From Parasediminibacterium sp051861445 (GTDB taxonomy: Bacteria > Bacteroidota > Bacteroidia > Chitinophagales > Chitinophagaceae), in assembly GCA_051861445.1 (NCBI GenBank), contig JBHYCS010000015.1, positions 54,182 through 118,181 on the forward strand: DNA of 64,000 nt. The letters are read 5' to 3'. The notes under the pieces are model-generated. The model worked only from the letters and a program-made list of their open reading frames with translations, was not told where the DNA came from and ran no database searches. Shown here in pieces: positions 8,512 through 16,903 of this stretch; the stretch's first letter is position 1, and each line of letters begins with the position of its first letter. The translations under genes were made by a program, and so were the position numbers.

Positions 8512-9390
8512 TTATGATAACAACTGTAATAAAAAATAAACAACAGGTGTTGCTAATAGCAACGAATCAAAGCGATCTAAAAAACCACCATGACCTGGCA
8601 TAAACGAACCACTATCTTTAACGTTTGCCATGCGTTTTAGTTTACTTTCTAGCAAATCGCCCAAAGTGCCCACAATAGCAGCACATGAAGAAATAATGAG
8701 TAGTGTAGTGAGGTTTAAAATTTCTAAAACATAGTTTCCAACTATTGTAACCACCACAATTGCTAAAATGGCTCCACCAATAGTGCCTTCCCAAGTTTTT
8801 TTGGGTGAAATAGGAGATAATGGTGTTTTGCCAATAAATGATCCTACAATATATGCCATGGTATCGTTTATCCATATAGATGCAATTAATACCATTGGTG
8901 TAATCCATCCTAAATCTCTTGAAAGCTCGTTGTCTGTAAATTCCATTCCTTTGTTTCTTAATGTAATCATTAGCGACCAGCTAAACGATATGTAAAACAA
9001 TCCCAAAATGGCATGTAGCAACAGTTTGTTATTTCCTTTTTTTTGCAGAAATAAAGTAGTAAAGGCAAGAATAATGAGTGTAACACAAATAACATAAAAG
9101 GCAACATCATGTAAATGAATATTGGCAATATGGTATGCTTTATTGGTATGAAATAGCATAAATCCAAACCCTAATACCATAAATCCATATTCTAATATTG
9201 GATGTATGGATGCATAATTCGAATCAATTCGTTTCATTAATTGTTGATATTCTACCCAACAACCAAAATGAATTACAGAAAAGAGAATTAAAAAACTCCA
9301 GTGATTATAAAGCAAGCAACTAAGCATTACAGCAACAAAAATAATTGCCGTTAATGCCCTTGTTTTAAAGGTTTGTATGTTTAATGCCAT
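8512..9390 (-). CDS. cdsA: Phosphatidate cytidylyltransferase
   Basis: A 292-residue polytopic membrane enzyme that makes CDP-diacylglycerol from phosphatidic acid and CTP, the precursor of bacterial phospholipids. The C-terminal CDP-alcohol signature is complete: SKLKRMANVKDSGSFMPGHG, then GFLDRFD. About eight hydrophobic segments precede or flank it. PKKTWEG with the DTMAY stretch is also typical. The DUF2007 gene lies just upstream in the same direction (16-nt gap) and the SDR gene just downstream, so these probably form one transcript. Confidence 0.95.
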   Translation of the reverse strand: MALNIQTFKTRALTAIIFVAVMLSCLLYNHWSFLILFSVIHFGCWVEYQQLMKRIDSNYASIHPILEYGFMVLGFGFMLFHTNKAYHIANIHLHDVAFYVICVTLIILAFTTLFLQKKGNNKLLLHAILGLFYISFSWSLMITLRNKGMEFTDNELSRDLGWITPMVLIASIWINDTMAYIVGSFIGKTPLSPISPKKTWEGTIGGAILAIVVVTIVGNYVLEILNLTTLLIISSCAAIVGTLGDLLESKLKRMANVKDSGSFMPGHGGFLDRFDSLLLATPVVYFLLQLLS

Positions 9391-9406
9391 AAATAAAATG
9401 TAAAAA

Positions 9407-9616
9407 TTAGTTGAGTAAAGCCTTTTCTAAAATGCTATTAGCAATGTCCTTTAAAGTAATGGGTACATATACTTCAATATCTCCAAAATTGATATAGCTA
9501 CTATCTTGTTTATTAAGTAGTTGTACTGGTATTTCATTTTCTTCAAGCATTCCTTGAATAATATTTGCTTCAGCGTAGCTACGTGTTTTATACAATAAAT
9601 GCCATTGTTGCATCAT
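9407..9616 (-). CDS. DUF2007-family small protein
   Basis: A 69-residue protein matching DUF2007 (putative signal-transducing protein family). Its hallmarks are the WHLLYKTRSYAEANIIQGML start and the later IEVYVP strand. It has no membrane segment and is probably cytoplasmic. The start may be either of two adjacent ATGs. It sits between the CPBP protease and cdsA on one strand with gaps of 12 and 16 nt, which indicates co-transcription. The function of the family is not established. Confidence 0.8.
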   Translation of the reverse strand: MMQQWHLLYKTRSYAEANIIQGMLEENEIPVQLLNKQDSSYINFGDIEVYVPITLKDIANSILEKALLN

Positions 9617-9628
9617 TACTTACACATT

Positions 9629-10639
9629 TTAAGATATTGAAGCGTTTTCTGTTGCCAATAAAGAATTGCGTTTGTTTACTTTTTTACATTCTTCAATAAA
9701 TAAATAAATAGCACCAATTAGTAAAACCAAAGCACCTACACCTAACCAAATAGGAAAATGATCTTCCATTGCATCTTTTGTAAGTTTACCCTTTTTGGTT
9801 AAGTAATACAATTGGGAAACAGCAATAGCATTGTTTAAAAAATGAGCCAATATATTTAACCAAATACTTTTGCCATAATAAAATAAAAGTCCTAAAACAA
9901 CACCTAATGCTGTTCTAGTTAAAAAGCCAAAATAACTCATGTGAATGGCACTAAAAACAATGCTTGTAACTATAATTGCCACCCAATGATTTTTAAACCA
10001 ATTTGTTAAAAGATTTTGCACAGCACCTCTAAAAAATACTTCTTCTACAATAGCAGGAGCTAATGCAATAATAAAAATGGCTATTAAATAATCGGTAAAA
10101 TTCTTCATGTTTACCATAGCCATAATTTGTTCGCTGTACGATTCTTCTGCTTTTTTAAACAAAGCATATAATTTTTTAGAAATAGGGATTGCTGCATTAA
10201 TTTCTGCTAAAAGGCTACCTACAAAAAGTGCCAAAGTAGCAATCACTAGCACCCAAAGCAATTGTTTAAACGAAATTTTAGTGTTAAACTGTAAATATTT
10301 AAATGGCTTTTTATGTGCAATAAAGGCAAATAAAAAAGCAGGAGTAAAGAAGATAACAATAGTAGAAACTACTTGTACTACTCTGTTTGCATCAGCATAT
10401 TTAGGGTTTAATAATTCTTTTTCTATATTAAAAAAACTTACTCCACTCATTAAGCAAAATATCAAAATCGATAAAAAGCCACCTATTACCAAACCTCCTC
10501 CTGTTAATCCTAATAGTAAACCCAATTGCGACCAATAATTCATTTCTCTATGTTCACCTCTTTTTGGTACCGTAAAAGGTAACGTTACTGTTTGAGTTGA
10601 AGTAGTATCTTCTTTAATTTGTTCTATATGTTCTTCCAT
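9629..10639 (-). CDS. CPBP-family intramembrane metalloprotease
   Basis: A 336-residue multi-pass membrane protein of the CPBP/Abi (CAAX-protease-like) family. The glutamate motif EEVFFRG lies in a hydrophobic context, followed by a His in SAIHMSYFGF and a second His-Asn motif in AHFLNN. In this family these residues coordinate the active-site metal within the membrane. The cytoplasmic N-terminus is Glu/Thr-rich. I chose the ATG at 10639. The longer frame starts at a TTG inside a perfect -7 promoter box, so it should lie upstream of the transcript. It heads a minus-strand run toward DUF2007, cdsA and the SDR. Confidence 0.87.
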   Translation of the reverse strand: MEEHIEQIKEDTTSTQTVTLPFTVPKRGEHREMNYWSQLGLLLGLTGGGLVIGGFLSILIFCLMSGVSFFNIEKELLNPKYADANRVVQVVSTIVIFFTPAFLFAFIAHKKPFKYLQFNTKISFKQLLWVLVIATLALFVGSLLAEINAAIPISKKLYALFKKAEESYSEQIMAMVNMKNFTDYLIAIFIIALAPAIVEEVFFRGAVQNLLTNWFKNHWVAIIVTSIVFSAIHMSYFGFLTRTALGVVLGLLFYYGKSIWLNILAHFLNNAIAVSQLYYLTKKGKLTKDAMEDHFPIWLGVGALVLLIGAIYLFIEECKKVNKRNSLLATENASIS

Positions 10640-10672
10640 AAAAAAATAGCTTGTACTTTTGTGCGTTTTAAA

Positions 10673-10680
10673 CAAAGATA
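10673..10680 (-). promoter_or_regulatory. -7 promoter box of the CPBP-DUF2007-cdsA-SDR run (TATCTTTG)
   Basis: On the minus strand this octamer is TATCTTTG, an exact TAnnTTTG match, 33 nt before the chosen ATG. A TTTG lies 23 nt further upstream, at the long end of accepted spacing. Confidence 0.5.
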
Positions 10681-10719
10681 AAAGTTACAAGTTACCAAAC
10701 GAACAAACCTTATAACACT

Positions 10720-11757
10720 ATGGTTGCAATAGATACAATACAATTACCCGATTTTCCATTATTGCTTGCACCTATGGAAGATGTTAGCGATCCTCCGTTT
10801 AGAATTGTTTGTAAAGAAAATGGGGCAGATTTAATGTACACCGAATTTATTAGTAGTGAAGGTTTAATTAGAGATGCTATTAAAAGCCGTAAAAAGCTAG
10901 ATATTTTTGAAGAAGAACGACCTGTAGGAATTCAAATTTTTGGTGGTGATGAAGAAAGTTTATCATTAGCTGCTAAAATAGTAGACGTTACAAATCCTGA
11001 TTTATTAGATATAAATTTTGGTTGTCCGGTAAAAAAAGTTGCTTGTAGAGGTGCAGGTGCAGGCGTTTTAAAAGATATAGATTTGATGGTGCGTTTAACT
11101 TCAGCGGTTGTAAAATCAACGTCTTTACCTGTAACTGTAAAAACACGTTTAGGTTGGGATGAAAATAGTTTGAATATTGAAGAAGTAGCAGAACGATTGC
11201 AAGATTGTGGCATTAAAGCATTAGCCATTCATGGAAGAACAAGGGCTCAAATGTATAAAGGAGAAGCCGATTGGACACTCATTGCTAAAGTGAAAAATAA
11301 TCCTAGAATTCATATTCCTATTTTTGGAAACGGAGATATTGATAGCCCTCAAAAAGCAGTTGAATATAAAAATAGATATGGTGTAGATGGTGTAATGATA
11401 GGAAGGGCTGCAATTGGTTACCCATGGATATTTAGAGAAATAAAACATTATATAGCCACAGGTACATTAATGGATAGCCCTACTGTTGAAGAAAGAGTAC
11501 AAGTTAGTAAACAACATTTAAGAAAATCGGTTGAATGGAAGGGAAATGTAGTTGGTATTAATGAAATGCGTAGGCATTATACCAACTATTTAAAAGGATT
11601 GCCCAATATTAAAGAATTTAGAAACAAACTTGTTACCTTAAAAAATATTGAAGAAGTAGAAGCTGTATTAGATGAGGTAGAACAATATTATAAAGGATAC
11701 GCCATTGAAAGAACGCCGATTGAATTAATTAATTATCACGAAAAATGCCCTGTTTAA
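10720..11757 (+). CDS. dusB: tRNA-dihydrouridine synthase
   Basis: A 345-residue FMN-dependent enzyme that reduces uridine to dihydrouridine in tRNA. The TIM-barrel start LLLAPMEDVSDPPFR binds FMN. DINFGCPVKKVACRGAGAG carries the catalytic Cys (residue 109). VKTRLGWD, AIHGRTRAQMYKGEADW and FGNGDI are standard Dus motifs. The helical RNA-binding domain is the last 90 or so residues. Similarity to the DusB branch is inferred from the overall pattern. It is divergent from the CPBP gene and is followed 45 nt later by the oxidase-family gene on the same strand. Confidence 0.9.
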   Translation: MVAIDTIQLPDFPLLLAPMEDVSDPPFRIVCKENGADLMYTEFISSEGLIRDAIKSRKKLDIFEEERPVGIQIFGGDEESLSLAAKIVDVTNPDLLDINFGCPVKKVACRGAGAGVLKDIDLMVRLTSAVVKSTSLPVTVKTRLGWDENSLNIEEVAERLQDCGIKALAIHGRTRAQMYKGEADWTLIAKVKNNPRIHIPIFGNGDIDSPQKAVEYKNRYGVDGVMIGRAAIGYPWIFREIKHYIATGTLMDSPTVEERVQVSKQHLRKSVEWKGNVVGINEMRRHYTNYLKGLPNIKEFRNKLVTLKNIEEVEAVLDEVEQYYKGYAIERTPIELINYHEKCPV

Positions 11758-11802
11758 GTTGCTTATTACACAACTTTACAAAAGTATAAGTGTTGTATTT
11801 GC

Positions 11803-12429
11803 ATGGCTACTACAAATGAAGCATTTATTACCGTAAATAATATTGCGTATACCTTATCTGATGTTGAAAAAGATTGTTGGTTACGATTGTTAAATGGCAG
11901 TTTAAAAAGTAAAGATGCATTCCATTTAGCATCTGTTGCAAATTTTAGTAACGGAGAAATTAGTCAAAGAACAGTAGTATTGCGTAAGGTTTTACCACAA
12001 GAAAAATTACTACGTTTTCATACAGATATTCGAAGCAATAAATGGACGAGTTTGCAAGAAAATAATGTAGTAAGCATGCTTTTTTATGATGCTGCTGCAA
12101 GAATTCAAATTCGAATAAAAGGTTTTGCTGTTTTACATTATGCAGATGAAATCGCTAATGATGCTTGGGAAAAAACAAATGTTTCGAGTAGACGTTGTTA
12201 TTTAGCTACGGCTGCACCTTCAAGTGTTTCTGAATTGCCTACAAGTGGGTTACAAGAACAATTTGAACTAAAAGATCCAACAATAGCTGAAAGCGAAGCC
12301 GGAAAAATAAACTTTGGAGTAGTTTCTGTGCAAGCACAATCAATCGATTGGTTTTGGCTACATCATGCAGGGCATAGAAGAGCTTTTTTTGATTATGGTA
12401 ATGGACAATCTACTTGGTTAATTCCATAA
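11803..12429 (+). CDS. Pyridoxamine-phosphate-oxidase-like flavoprotein (PF12766-type)
   Basis: A 208-residue split-barrel FMN-binding protein. SQRTVVLRKV, RFHTDIRSNKW and ARIQIRIKGFAVLH match the PNPOx-like fold. The ending DWFWLHHAGHRRAFFDY differs from the RLxP ending of true PdxH, so I prefer the Pyridox_oxase_2 group over a genuine pyridoxine-phosphate oxidase. It probably binds FMN and acts on a small molecule; the substrate is unknown. It ends one base before the convergent RlpA gene. Confidence 0.72.
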   Translation: MATTNEAFITVNNIAYTLSDVEKDCWLRLLNGSLKSKDAFHLASVANFSNGEISQRTVVLRKVLPQEKLLRFHTDIRSNKWTSLQENNVVSMLFYDAAARIQIRIKGFAVLHYADEIANDAWEKTNVSSRRCYLATAAPSSVSELPTSGLQEQFELKDPTIAESEAGKINFGVVSVQAQSIDWFWLHHAGHRRAFFDYGNGQSTWLIP

Positions 12430-12430
12430 A

Positions 12431-12820
12431 TTATTTATACTCAATTTTTACTTTAACAACACCTTGTGTTATCAAATCTATTTGTTTAGCAGCAGCCTTG
12501 CTTAGGTCTATAATTCTGCCGCTTACGAACGGACCTCTATCATTTATTCTTACCATTACAGTTTTACCATTGCTTATATTGGTCACTTTTACCATAGTGC
12601 CAAATGGAAGTGTTCTGTGTGCAGCAGTAAATTTTGTAGCACTATATTTTTCGCCATTTGCAGTGCTTCTGCCAATGAATTTATCGGCATAATAAGAGGC
12701 TAACCCTATTTCTGATTTGTAGCCTGCACTATTTGTTTGTTGTATTACTGTTTTTCTGTGACAACCAAAAGCAAATAACAACAAGCAAATTGCAACTACA
12801 TAGCACCTAATTTTCTGCAT
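12431..12820 (-). CDS. RlpA-family double-psi beta-barrel lipoprotein
   Basis: A 129-residue protein with a lipoprotein signal peptide (lipobox FAFGC, Cys20). One RlpA-like double-psi beta-barrel domain follows: GLASYYADKFIGRSTANGE, AAHRTLPFGT, VRINDRGPF, IIDLSKAAA. In E. coli RlpA is a septal lytic transglycosylase cutting naked glycan strands. This protein lacks the SPOR domain of full RlpA and is short, as is common in Bacteroidota. Activity on peptidoglycan is therefore inferred. Outer-membrane or periplasmic location is expected. Confidence 0.85.
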   Translation of the reverse strand: MQKIRCYVVAICLLLFAFGCHRKTVIQQTNSAGYKSEIGLASYYADKFIGRSTANGEKYSATKFTAAHRTLPFGTMVKVTNISNGKTVMVRINDRGPFVSGRIIDLSKAAAKQIDLITQGVVKVKIEYK

Positions 12821-12878
12821 ATAATATATTGTAATTATAAAAAAGAGTACACCATTTTCTTACCCATAAAACAAAAAA

Positions 12879-12908
12879 AACCTATAGCACTTTCATGTAT
12901 AGGTTTTT
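12879..12908 (-). terminator. Intrinsic terminator after the THX gene
   Basis: AACCTATA (12879-12886) and TATAGGTT (12898-12905) form a stem read on the minus strand, followed by a run of eight T residues in that direction. It lies 27 nt past the THX stop. Confidence 0.75.
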
Positions 12909-12934
12909 AAATCAGTAATAGCTTCTTTTACAAA

Positions 12935-13045
12935 TTAAGATGCTTTAACGGCAGCTTTGAAAGTTGCTTTTTTTGAAGGACGGCTTTTGCCGAATGAACC
13001 TTTAAAACGCTTTCCTTTTGCTGTTTTTTTGTCGCCTCTACCCAT
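12935..13045 (-). CDS. Small ribosomal subunit protein THX (bS31)
   Basis: A 36-residue, extremely basic protein starting MGRGDKKTAKGKRFKGSFGK with a SRPSKKA motif. It matches 30S protein THX, found in Thermus and Bacteroidota, which stabilises the head of the small subunit. I start it at the ATG at 13045. The upstream extension to 13150 contains low-quality sequence unlike any THX and overlaps the HU terminator. HU lies just upstream on the same strand, with its own terminator between them, so THX probably has its own promoter. Confidence 0.85.
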   Translation of the reverse strand: MGRGDKKTAKGKRFKGSFGKSRPSKKATFKAAVKAS

Positions 13046-13078
13046 GATATTAATGTTATTTATAAAAAGTGAATTGTA

Positions 13079-13108
13079 AAAATAAAAAATCCTGCTGAAA
13101 TAGCAGGA
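13079..13108 (-). terminator. Intrinsic terminator after the HU gene
   Basis: TCCTGCT (13090-13096) pairs with AGCAGGA (13102-13108). On the minus strand a T-rich run follows (complement of 13079-13089). It ends the HU transcript 29 nt after the stop. Confidence 0.8.
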
Positions 13109-13136
13109 CTTTAATTCTTTTCTAAGTTTTTTGTAC

Positions 13137-13406
13137 TTAGATTTTGGCACTCAATTCTTTACCAGCTTTGAATTTAGCTACTTTTTTAGCTTTAATTTTA
13201 ATGGCAGCACCAGTTTGAGGATTACGGCCAGTACGTGCAGCACGTTTTGATACTGAAAAAGTTCCAAAACCTACTAATGTAACTTTATCGCCTTTTTTCA
13301 ATGTTTTAGTAACAGTTGATGTGAAAGCATCTAAAGCAGCATTTGCTTGTGTTTTAGTTATACCCGCCTCTTCAGAGATTTGTGCAATTAAATCAGCCTT
13401 GTTCAT
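13137..13406 (-). CDS. hup: HU-family DNA-binding protein
   Basis: An 89-residue nucleoid protein of the HU/IHF family, which bends DNA as a dimer. It begins MNKADLIAQISEEAGITKTQ. The beta-arm region has VGFGTFSVSKRAARTGRNPQ with the conserved RxGRNPxTG, then IKIKAKKVAKFKAGKEL. The length is exactly that of canonical HU. It has its own promoter (TTTG-N18-TAAATTTG) and terminator, so it is monocistronic. A 14-bp perfect inverted repeat lies 33 nt upstream of the -33 box. Confidence 0.95.
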   Translation of the reverse strand: MNKADLIAQISEEAGITKTQANAALDAFTSTVTKTLKKGDKVTLVGFGTFSVSKRAARTGRNPQTGAAIKIKAKKVAKFKAGKELSAKI

Positions 13407-13435
13407 AATTAAATTGTTTGAGTTTTATAGAGTAA

Positions 13436-13465
13436 CAAATTTATTTGCTTTTAACTATCAGCAAA
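13436..13465 (-). promoter_or_regulatory. Promoter of the HU gene
   Basis: Read on the minus strand, TTTG (13462-13465) is followed by an 18-nt spacer and TAAATTTG (13436-13443), an exact -7 match. Predicted transcription start is near 13431, giving a 25-nt leader to the ATG at 13406. Confidence 0.7.
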
Positions 13466-13497
13466 ATAAATTTCTTGAAATTTCTACAATTCTTTTT

Positions 13498-13532
13498 CTT
13501 TTAAAACCCTTGTGTGTAAAGGGTTTTAAAAG
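13498..13532. repeat. Perfect 14-bp inverted repeat upstream of the HU promoter
   Basis: CTTTTAAAACCCTT (13498-13511) and AAGGGTTTTAAAAG (13519-13532) are exact reverse complements around a 7-nt loop. Neither strand has the long T-run of a typical terminator, and no gene end is close. It may be a regulator site, a stable RNA hairpin or a processing signal. Confidence 0.7.
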
Positions 13533-13817
13533 TTTTGGTACAGTAGTGTCGGTGGTTTTAGGTTTATTTTTCAATGAAACTCAATCATAGCATGTGTTTT
13601 AGCTAAATTTTTGTATTCATTTTTTAATTAAACGTTTCAAAACAATATAACAAACAAATTGTAATTGCAAAATGAACTTATTAATCTATCCACAGAAAAT
13701 GCACAATTGAACAGATGGAAAAATTACAGGCCAAAATCCATCCATTTTTCTACAAATTTTTCCAAAAAATGTAGTTGGCATTTATTTATCAAAAAAGAAA
13801 AATACACTGTGTAATGC
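13533..13817. other. Non-coding remainder of the gap between HU and the DUF4286 gene
   Basis: No gene is visible. The gap contains a second, looser inverted repeat, TGGAAAAATT (13716-13725) with AATTTTTCCA (13755-13764), 29 nt apart. It could form part of the 3' end of the DUF4286 transcript or belong to a small RNA. There is no clear promoter of its own. Confidence 0.4.
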
Positions 13818-14141
13818 TCAGATGCACTGCATTAAACTTCTAAAACTTGCAATTTGATTACCCCATTTTTGCAAAGCATCATTTCTTAACGCTGCTGCAA
13901 ATTGATCAACATATTTATTGTATAAAGCTTTACTAGGTGTGTAATATTGAACAGTATAGGTAAGTCCGTCAGTTTCGTCGAGTTCTAAAATTTGTACAAA
14001 TTGAAAATGAGTAAAACAACCTGTTTCTAATACTTGTGGTATATGAATTTCTTTCATCCATTGAATCCAAGATTCTTTAATTGGGTGAGCTACTTGTGTA
14101 GTAACATTGTACACAAAAGCAGCGTCTATAGCATTATTCAT
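13818..14141 (-). CDS. DUF4286-family protein
   Basis: A 107-residue protein when started at the ATG at 14141; a TTG at 14177 would add 12 residues and overlap the preceding gene. It matches DUF4286: VYNVTTQVAHPIKESWIQWM, HIPQVLETGCFTHFQ, YTVQYYTPSKALYNKY, then FRSL near the end. These look like a ferredoxin-like alpha/beta fold of unknown function, common in Bacteroidota. It is downstream of exonuclease III with an 8-nt gap, so they are probably co-transcribed. Confidence 0.82.
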   Translation of the reverse strand: MNNAIDAAFVYNVTTQVAHPIKESWIQWMKEIHIPQVLETGCFTHFQFVQILELDETDGLTYTVQYYTPSKALYNKYVDQFAAALRNDALQKWGNQIASFRSLMQCI

Positions 14142-14149
14142 TTTATATA

Positions 14150-14917
14150 TTATTTGATCGATAAGTAAATAGGGCAATGATCGCTATGTTTTGCATCTGG
14201 AAAAATAGCTGCATCGGCAATTTTCGATTGTAAACTATCTGTTACACTTATATAATCAATTCTCCATCCTTTATTTTGCAAACGAACCGATGGAAAGCGT
14301 TGACTCCACCAGGTATATTGCCCTGTTTTTTCGCCATGAATAAATCTAAATGTATCTACCCATTTATTGCTATATAATTTATCCATCCAAGCTCTTTCTT
14401 CTGGTAAAAAACCAGAAGAGTTTTTATTGCCTTTTGGATCATGAATATCAATAGGATGATGAGCTATATTATAATCGCCTGTCAAAATAATATGTGGACG
14501 GCTTTTTCTTACATCTTCTATGTAAGCATAAAATTCTTCCAACCATTGGTATTTGTAGGTTTGTCGTTCATCACCACTTGTTCCACTAGGAAAATAAGCA
14601 TTTATTAAAGTAATATCTCCAAAATCGGCTCTAATTACCCTTCCTTCAAAATCGCTTTGTTCAATTCCATTTCCATAAAAAATAGCATCGGGTTTTATTT
14701 TTGTAAAAATGGCTACGCCACTATATCCTTTTTTTTGTGCTGAGAACCAGTATGTTTCAAAACCTAAAGCTTCAATTTTTGCAAAATCAACATCTTCTTT
14801 ATTTGCTTTTGTTTCTTGTATGCAAACTATATCTGCAGGTGTTGTTTGTAACCATTCTAGCAATCCTTTTTTCATTGCAGCTCTTATGCCATTCGTGTTA
14901 TAAGAAATAATTCGCAT
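14150..14917 (-). CDS. xth: Exodeoxyribonuclease III
   Basis: A 255-residue member of the endonuclease/exonuclease/phosphatase family that cleaves abasic sites and degrades DNA 3' to 5' in base-excision repair. The start MRIISYNTNGIRAA carries the metal-site Asn, CIQETKA the metal-binding Glu, GDYNIAHHPIDIH the catalytic Asp/Asn, and SDHCPI the final Asp-His pair. The length is normal for the family. It precedes DUF4286 in the same direction. No SOS-like box was noticed upstream. Confidence 0.95.
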   Translation of the reverse strand: MRIISYNTNGIRAAMKKGLLEWLQTTPADIVCIQETKANKEDVDFAKIEALGFETYWFSAQKKGYSGVAIFTKIKPDAIFYGNGIEQSDFEGRVIRADFGDITLINAYFPSGTSGDERQTYKYQWLEEFYAYIEDVRKSRPHIILTGDYNIAHHPIDIHDPKGNKNSSGFLPEERAWMDKLYSNKWVDTFRFIHGEKTGQYTWWSQRFPSVRLQNKGWRIDYISVTDSLQSKIADAAIFPDAKHSDHCPIYLSIK

Positions 14918-15162
14918 GTATTTGTCATTTATATTGCAATATACAGATTACATTACTCCTAATATTTACTTCAAAAAGTTCTGTAGTGTAAAAAACAATT
15001 CGGTTATGTTTCATTTCCACTGTGTGAATAGCCCATTTTCTCAAAACATATTTTTATTTTAATGAATATTAAATGGTAATTACAATAAAATCATACATTA
15101 TCTGTTGCAGCTACATCAATTTGTATTAATTTCACGCCTCAATTAAAGAGCAAACGAATTTT

Positions 15163-16812
15163 ATGGCAGAAGTGATATTAATGCCCCGTCTAAGTGATAC
15201 AATGACTGAAGGGGTAATTGCCGCTTGGCACAAAAAAGTAGGTGATACTGTAAAAAAAGGTGATTTATTAGCTGAAATTGAAACTGATAAAGCTACCATG
15301 GAGTTAGAAAGCTATCAAAATGGTACATTACTACATATTGGTACTACTACAGGTGGTAAACTACAAGTAAACGATTTGTTGGCTATTCTTGGTAATAGCG
15401 GTGAAGATATTACTGCATTAATTGCACAACATAGTGGTGGTGCTGTAGTTGCTGCTGCTCCTACCGTAGTTGCAGAACAAGAACCAGTAGCTGTACCTGC
15501 TGCAATAATTTCATCATCTTCTTCTTTAGATGTTGCAAATATGGAAGAGGTGGTGTTAATGCCTCGTTTAAGTGATACAATGACAGAAGGTGTTATTGCT
15601 TCTTGGCAGAAAAATGTGGGTGATGTTGTGAAAAAGGGTGAAATTCTTGCCGAAATTGAAACCGATAAAGCTACAATGGAATTAGAAAGCTACAAAAATG
15701 GTAAGCTTTTATACCAAGGGGCTAAAGCCGGTGAAAAAATTCAAGTAAATGATTTATTGTGTATTATAGGTGAAGATGGATTAGATGTAAATGCAATTGT
15801 TGCTGCTGTTAAAAATCCTGCAGTTGCAGCTGCATCTACAGCTACTGCACCTCCTGTAGCCGCTACTGCTGCTCCTGTTGTGAGTGCACCTGCACCTGTA
15901 GCACAAGAAATTGTAAATGAAGGAAGAATCTTTGCTTCACCATTAGCTAAAAAATTAGCTTCTGAAAAGGGTATCGATTTGAAATATGTAAAAGGAACTG
16001 GCGATAACGGTAGAATTACTAAATCTGATATAGATAATTACAAACCAGCTGTTGCTAGTGCAGCTCCTACTTCTTCTGCACCTGCTACTTCTCCTACAAC
16101 TTCTGATGTAGCTTCAACAAATAGCGGTGTTGTAAGTTTTGATGAAGTACCTGTTAGTCAAATGCGTAAAGTAATTGCTAAACGCTTAAGTGAAAGTTTA
16201 TTTACTGCACCACATTTCTTCTTAACTATGAGCATTAATATGGATGCTTGTATTGTTGCAAGAAATAAAATGAATGAGGTTTCTAAATCTAAAATTAGCT
16301 TTAACGATATGGTTTTAAAAGCGACTGCTTTATCGTTAAAACAACATCCGAAAATTAATAGTAGCTGGTTAGGTGATAAAATTAGAATCAATCATCATGT
16401 AAATATTGGCGTTGCCGTTGCAGTAGATGAAGGTTTGTTGGTACCTGTCGTTCGTTTTGCAGATGGAAAAAGCTTGAGCCAAATTAATGCAGAAGTAAAA
16501 GATTACGCTCAAAAAGCAAAAGATAAAAAATTACAACCATCAGATTGGGAGGGAAGTACATTTACCATTTCTAATTTGGGTATGTTTGGTATCGATCAGT
16601 TTACAGCAATTATTAATCCACCAGATGCATGTATTTTGGCTGTAGGTGGCATTAGCCAAGAGCCAATTGTAAAAGATGGACAAATTGTAGTAGGTAACAT
16701 TATGAAAGTAACCTTAAGTTGCGATCATAGAGTTGTTGATGGTGCTACAGGTGCTGCATTTTTACAAACTTTAAAAGGTTTGTTGGAAGAACCTGTTAGA
16801 ATGTTGGTTTAG
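15163..16812 (+). CDS. pdhC: Pyruvate dehydrogenase complex E2, dihydrolipoamide acetyltransferase with two lipoyl domains
   Basis: The 549-residue protein transfers acetyl groups from lipoamide to CoA. Two lipoyl domains are present (about 1-77 and 127-203), each with the ETDKATMELES motif and lipoylated Lys43 and Lys169. Ala/Pro-rich linkers separate them from the E1/E3-binding domain (about 255-292, ASPLAKKLASEKGIDL) and the catalytic domain, which ends in DHRVVDGATGAAFLQ with the active-site His. E1 and E3 genes are not in the window. The 245-nt upstream gap presumably holds the promoter. A strong terminator follows. Confidence 0.95.
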   Translation: MAEVILMPRLSDTMTEGVIAAWHKKVGDTVKKGDLLAEIETDKATMELESYQNGTLLHIGTTTGGKLQVNDLLAILGNSGEDITALIAQHSGGAVVAAAPTVVAEQEPVAVPAAIISSSSSLDVANMEEVVLMPRLSDTMTEGVIASWQKNVGDVVKKGEILAEIETDKATMELESYKNGKLLYQGAKAGEKIQVNDLLCIIGEDGLDVNAIVAAVKNPAVAAASTATAPPVAATAAPVVSAPAPVAQEIVNEGRIFASPLAKKLASEKGIDLKYVKGTGDNGRITKSDIDNYKPAVASAAPTSSAPATSPTTSDVASTNSGVVSFDEVPVSQMRKVIAKRLSESLFTAPHFFLTMSINMDACIVARNKMNEVSKSKISFNDMVLKATALSLKQHPKINSSWLGDKIRINHHVNIGVAVAVDEGLLVPVVRFADGKSLSQINAEVKDYAQKAKDKKLQPSDWEGSTFTISNLGMFGIDQFTAIINPPDACILAVGGISQEPIVKDGQIVVGNIMKVTLSCDHRVVDGATGAAFLQTLKGLLEEPVRMLV

Positions 16813-16841
16813 TTTAAATCATCTCTACATTATATTCAATC

Positions 16842-16875
16842 AAAAAGGCTACTTGTAAAAAGTAGCCTTTTTTTA
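16842..16875. terminator. Bidirectional terminator after pdhC
   Basis: AAAAAGGCTACTT (16842-16854) pairs perfectly with AAGTAGCCTTTTT (16860-16872), giving 13 bp and a 5-nt loop, with A and T runs on the two sides. It lies between pdhC and the convergent OPT transporter. Confidence 0.9.
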
Positions 16876-16903
16876 TGGTTAAAGTGGAAGAAAAGTTAGT
16901 TAT

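Noticed and set aside
11794..11801. TGTATTTG one base before the ATG of the flavin-binding oxidase
   Set aside because: The second base is not A, and a start at this spacing would place the ATG upstream of transcription. Chance match is more likely.
13686..13694. CTATCCACA, one mismatch from a DnaA box, next to HU
   Set aside because: It is a single site with no cluster of boxes, no dnaA/dnaN and no A+T-rich unwinding element clearly linked to it. An origin is not supported.
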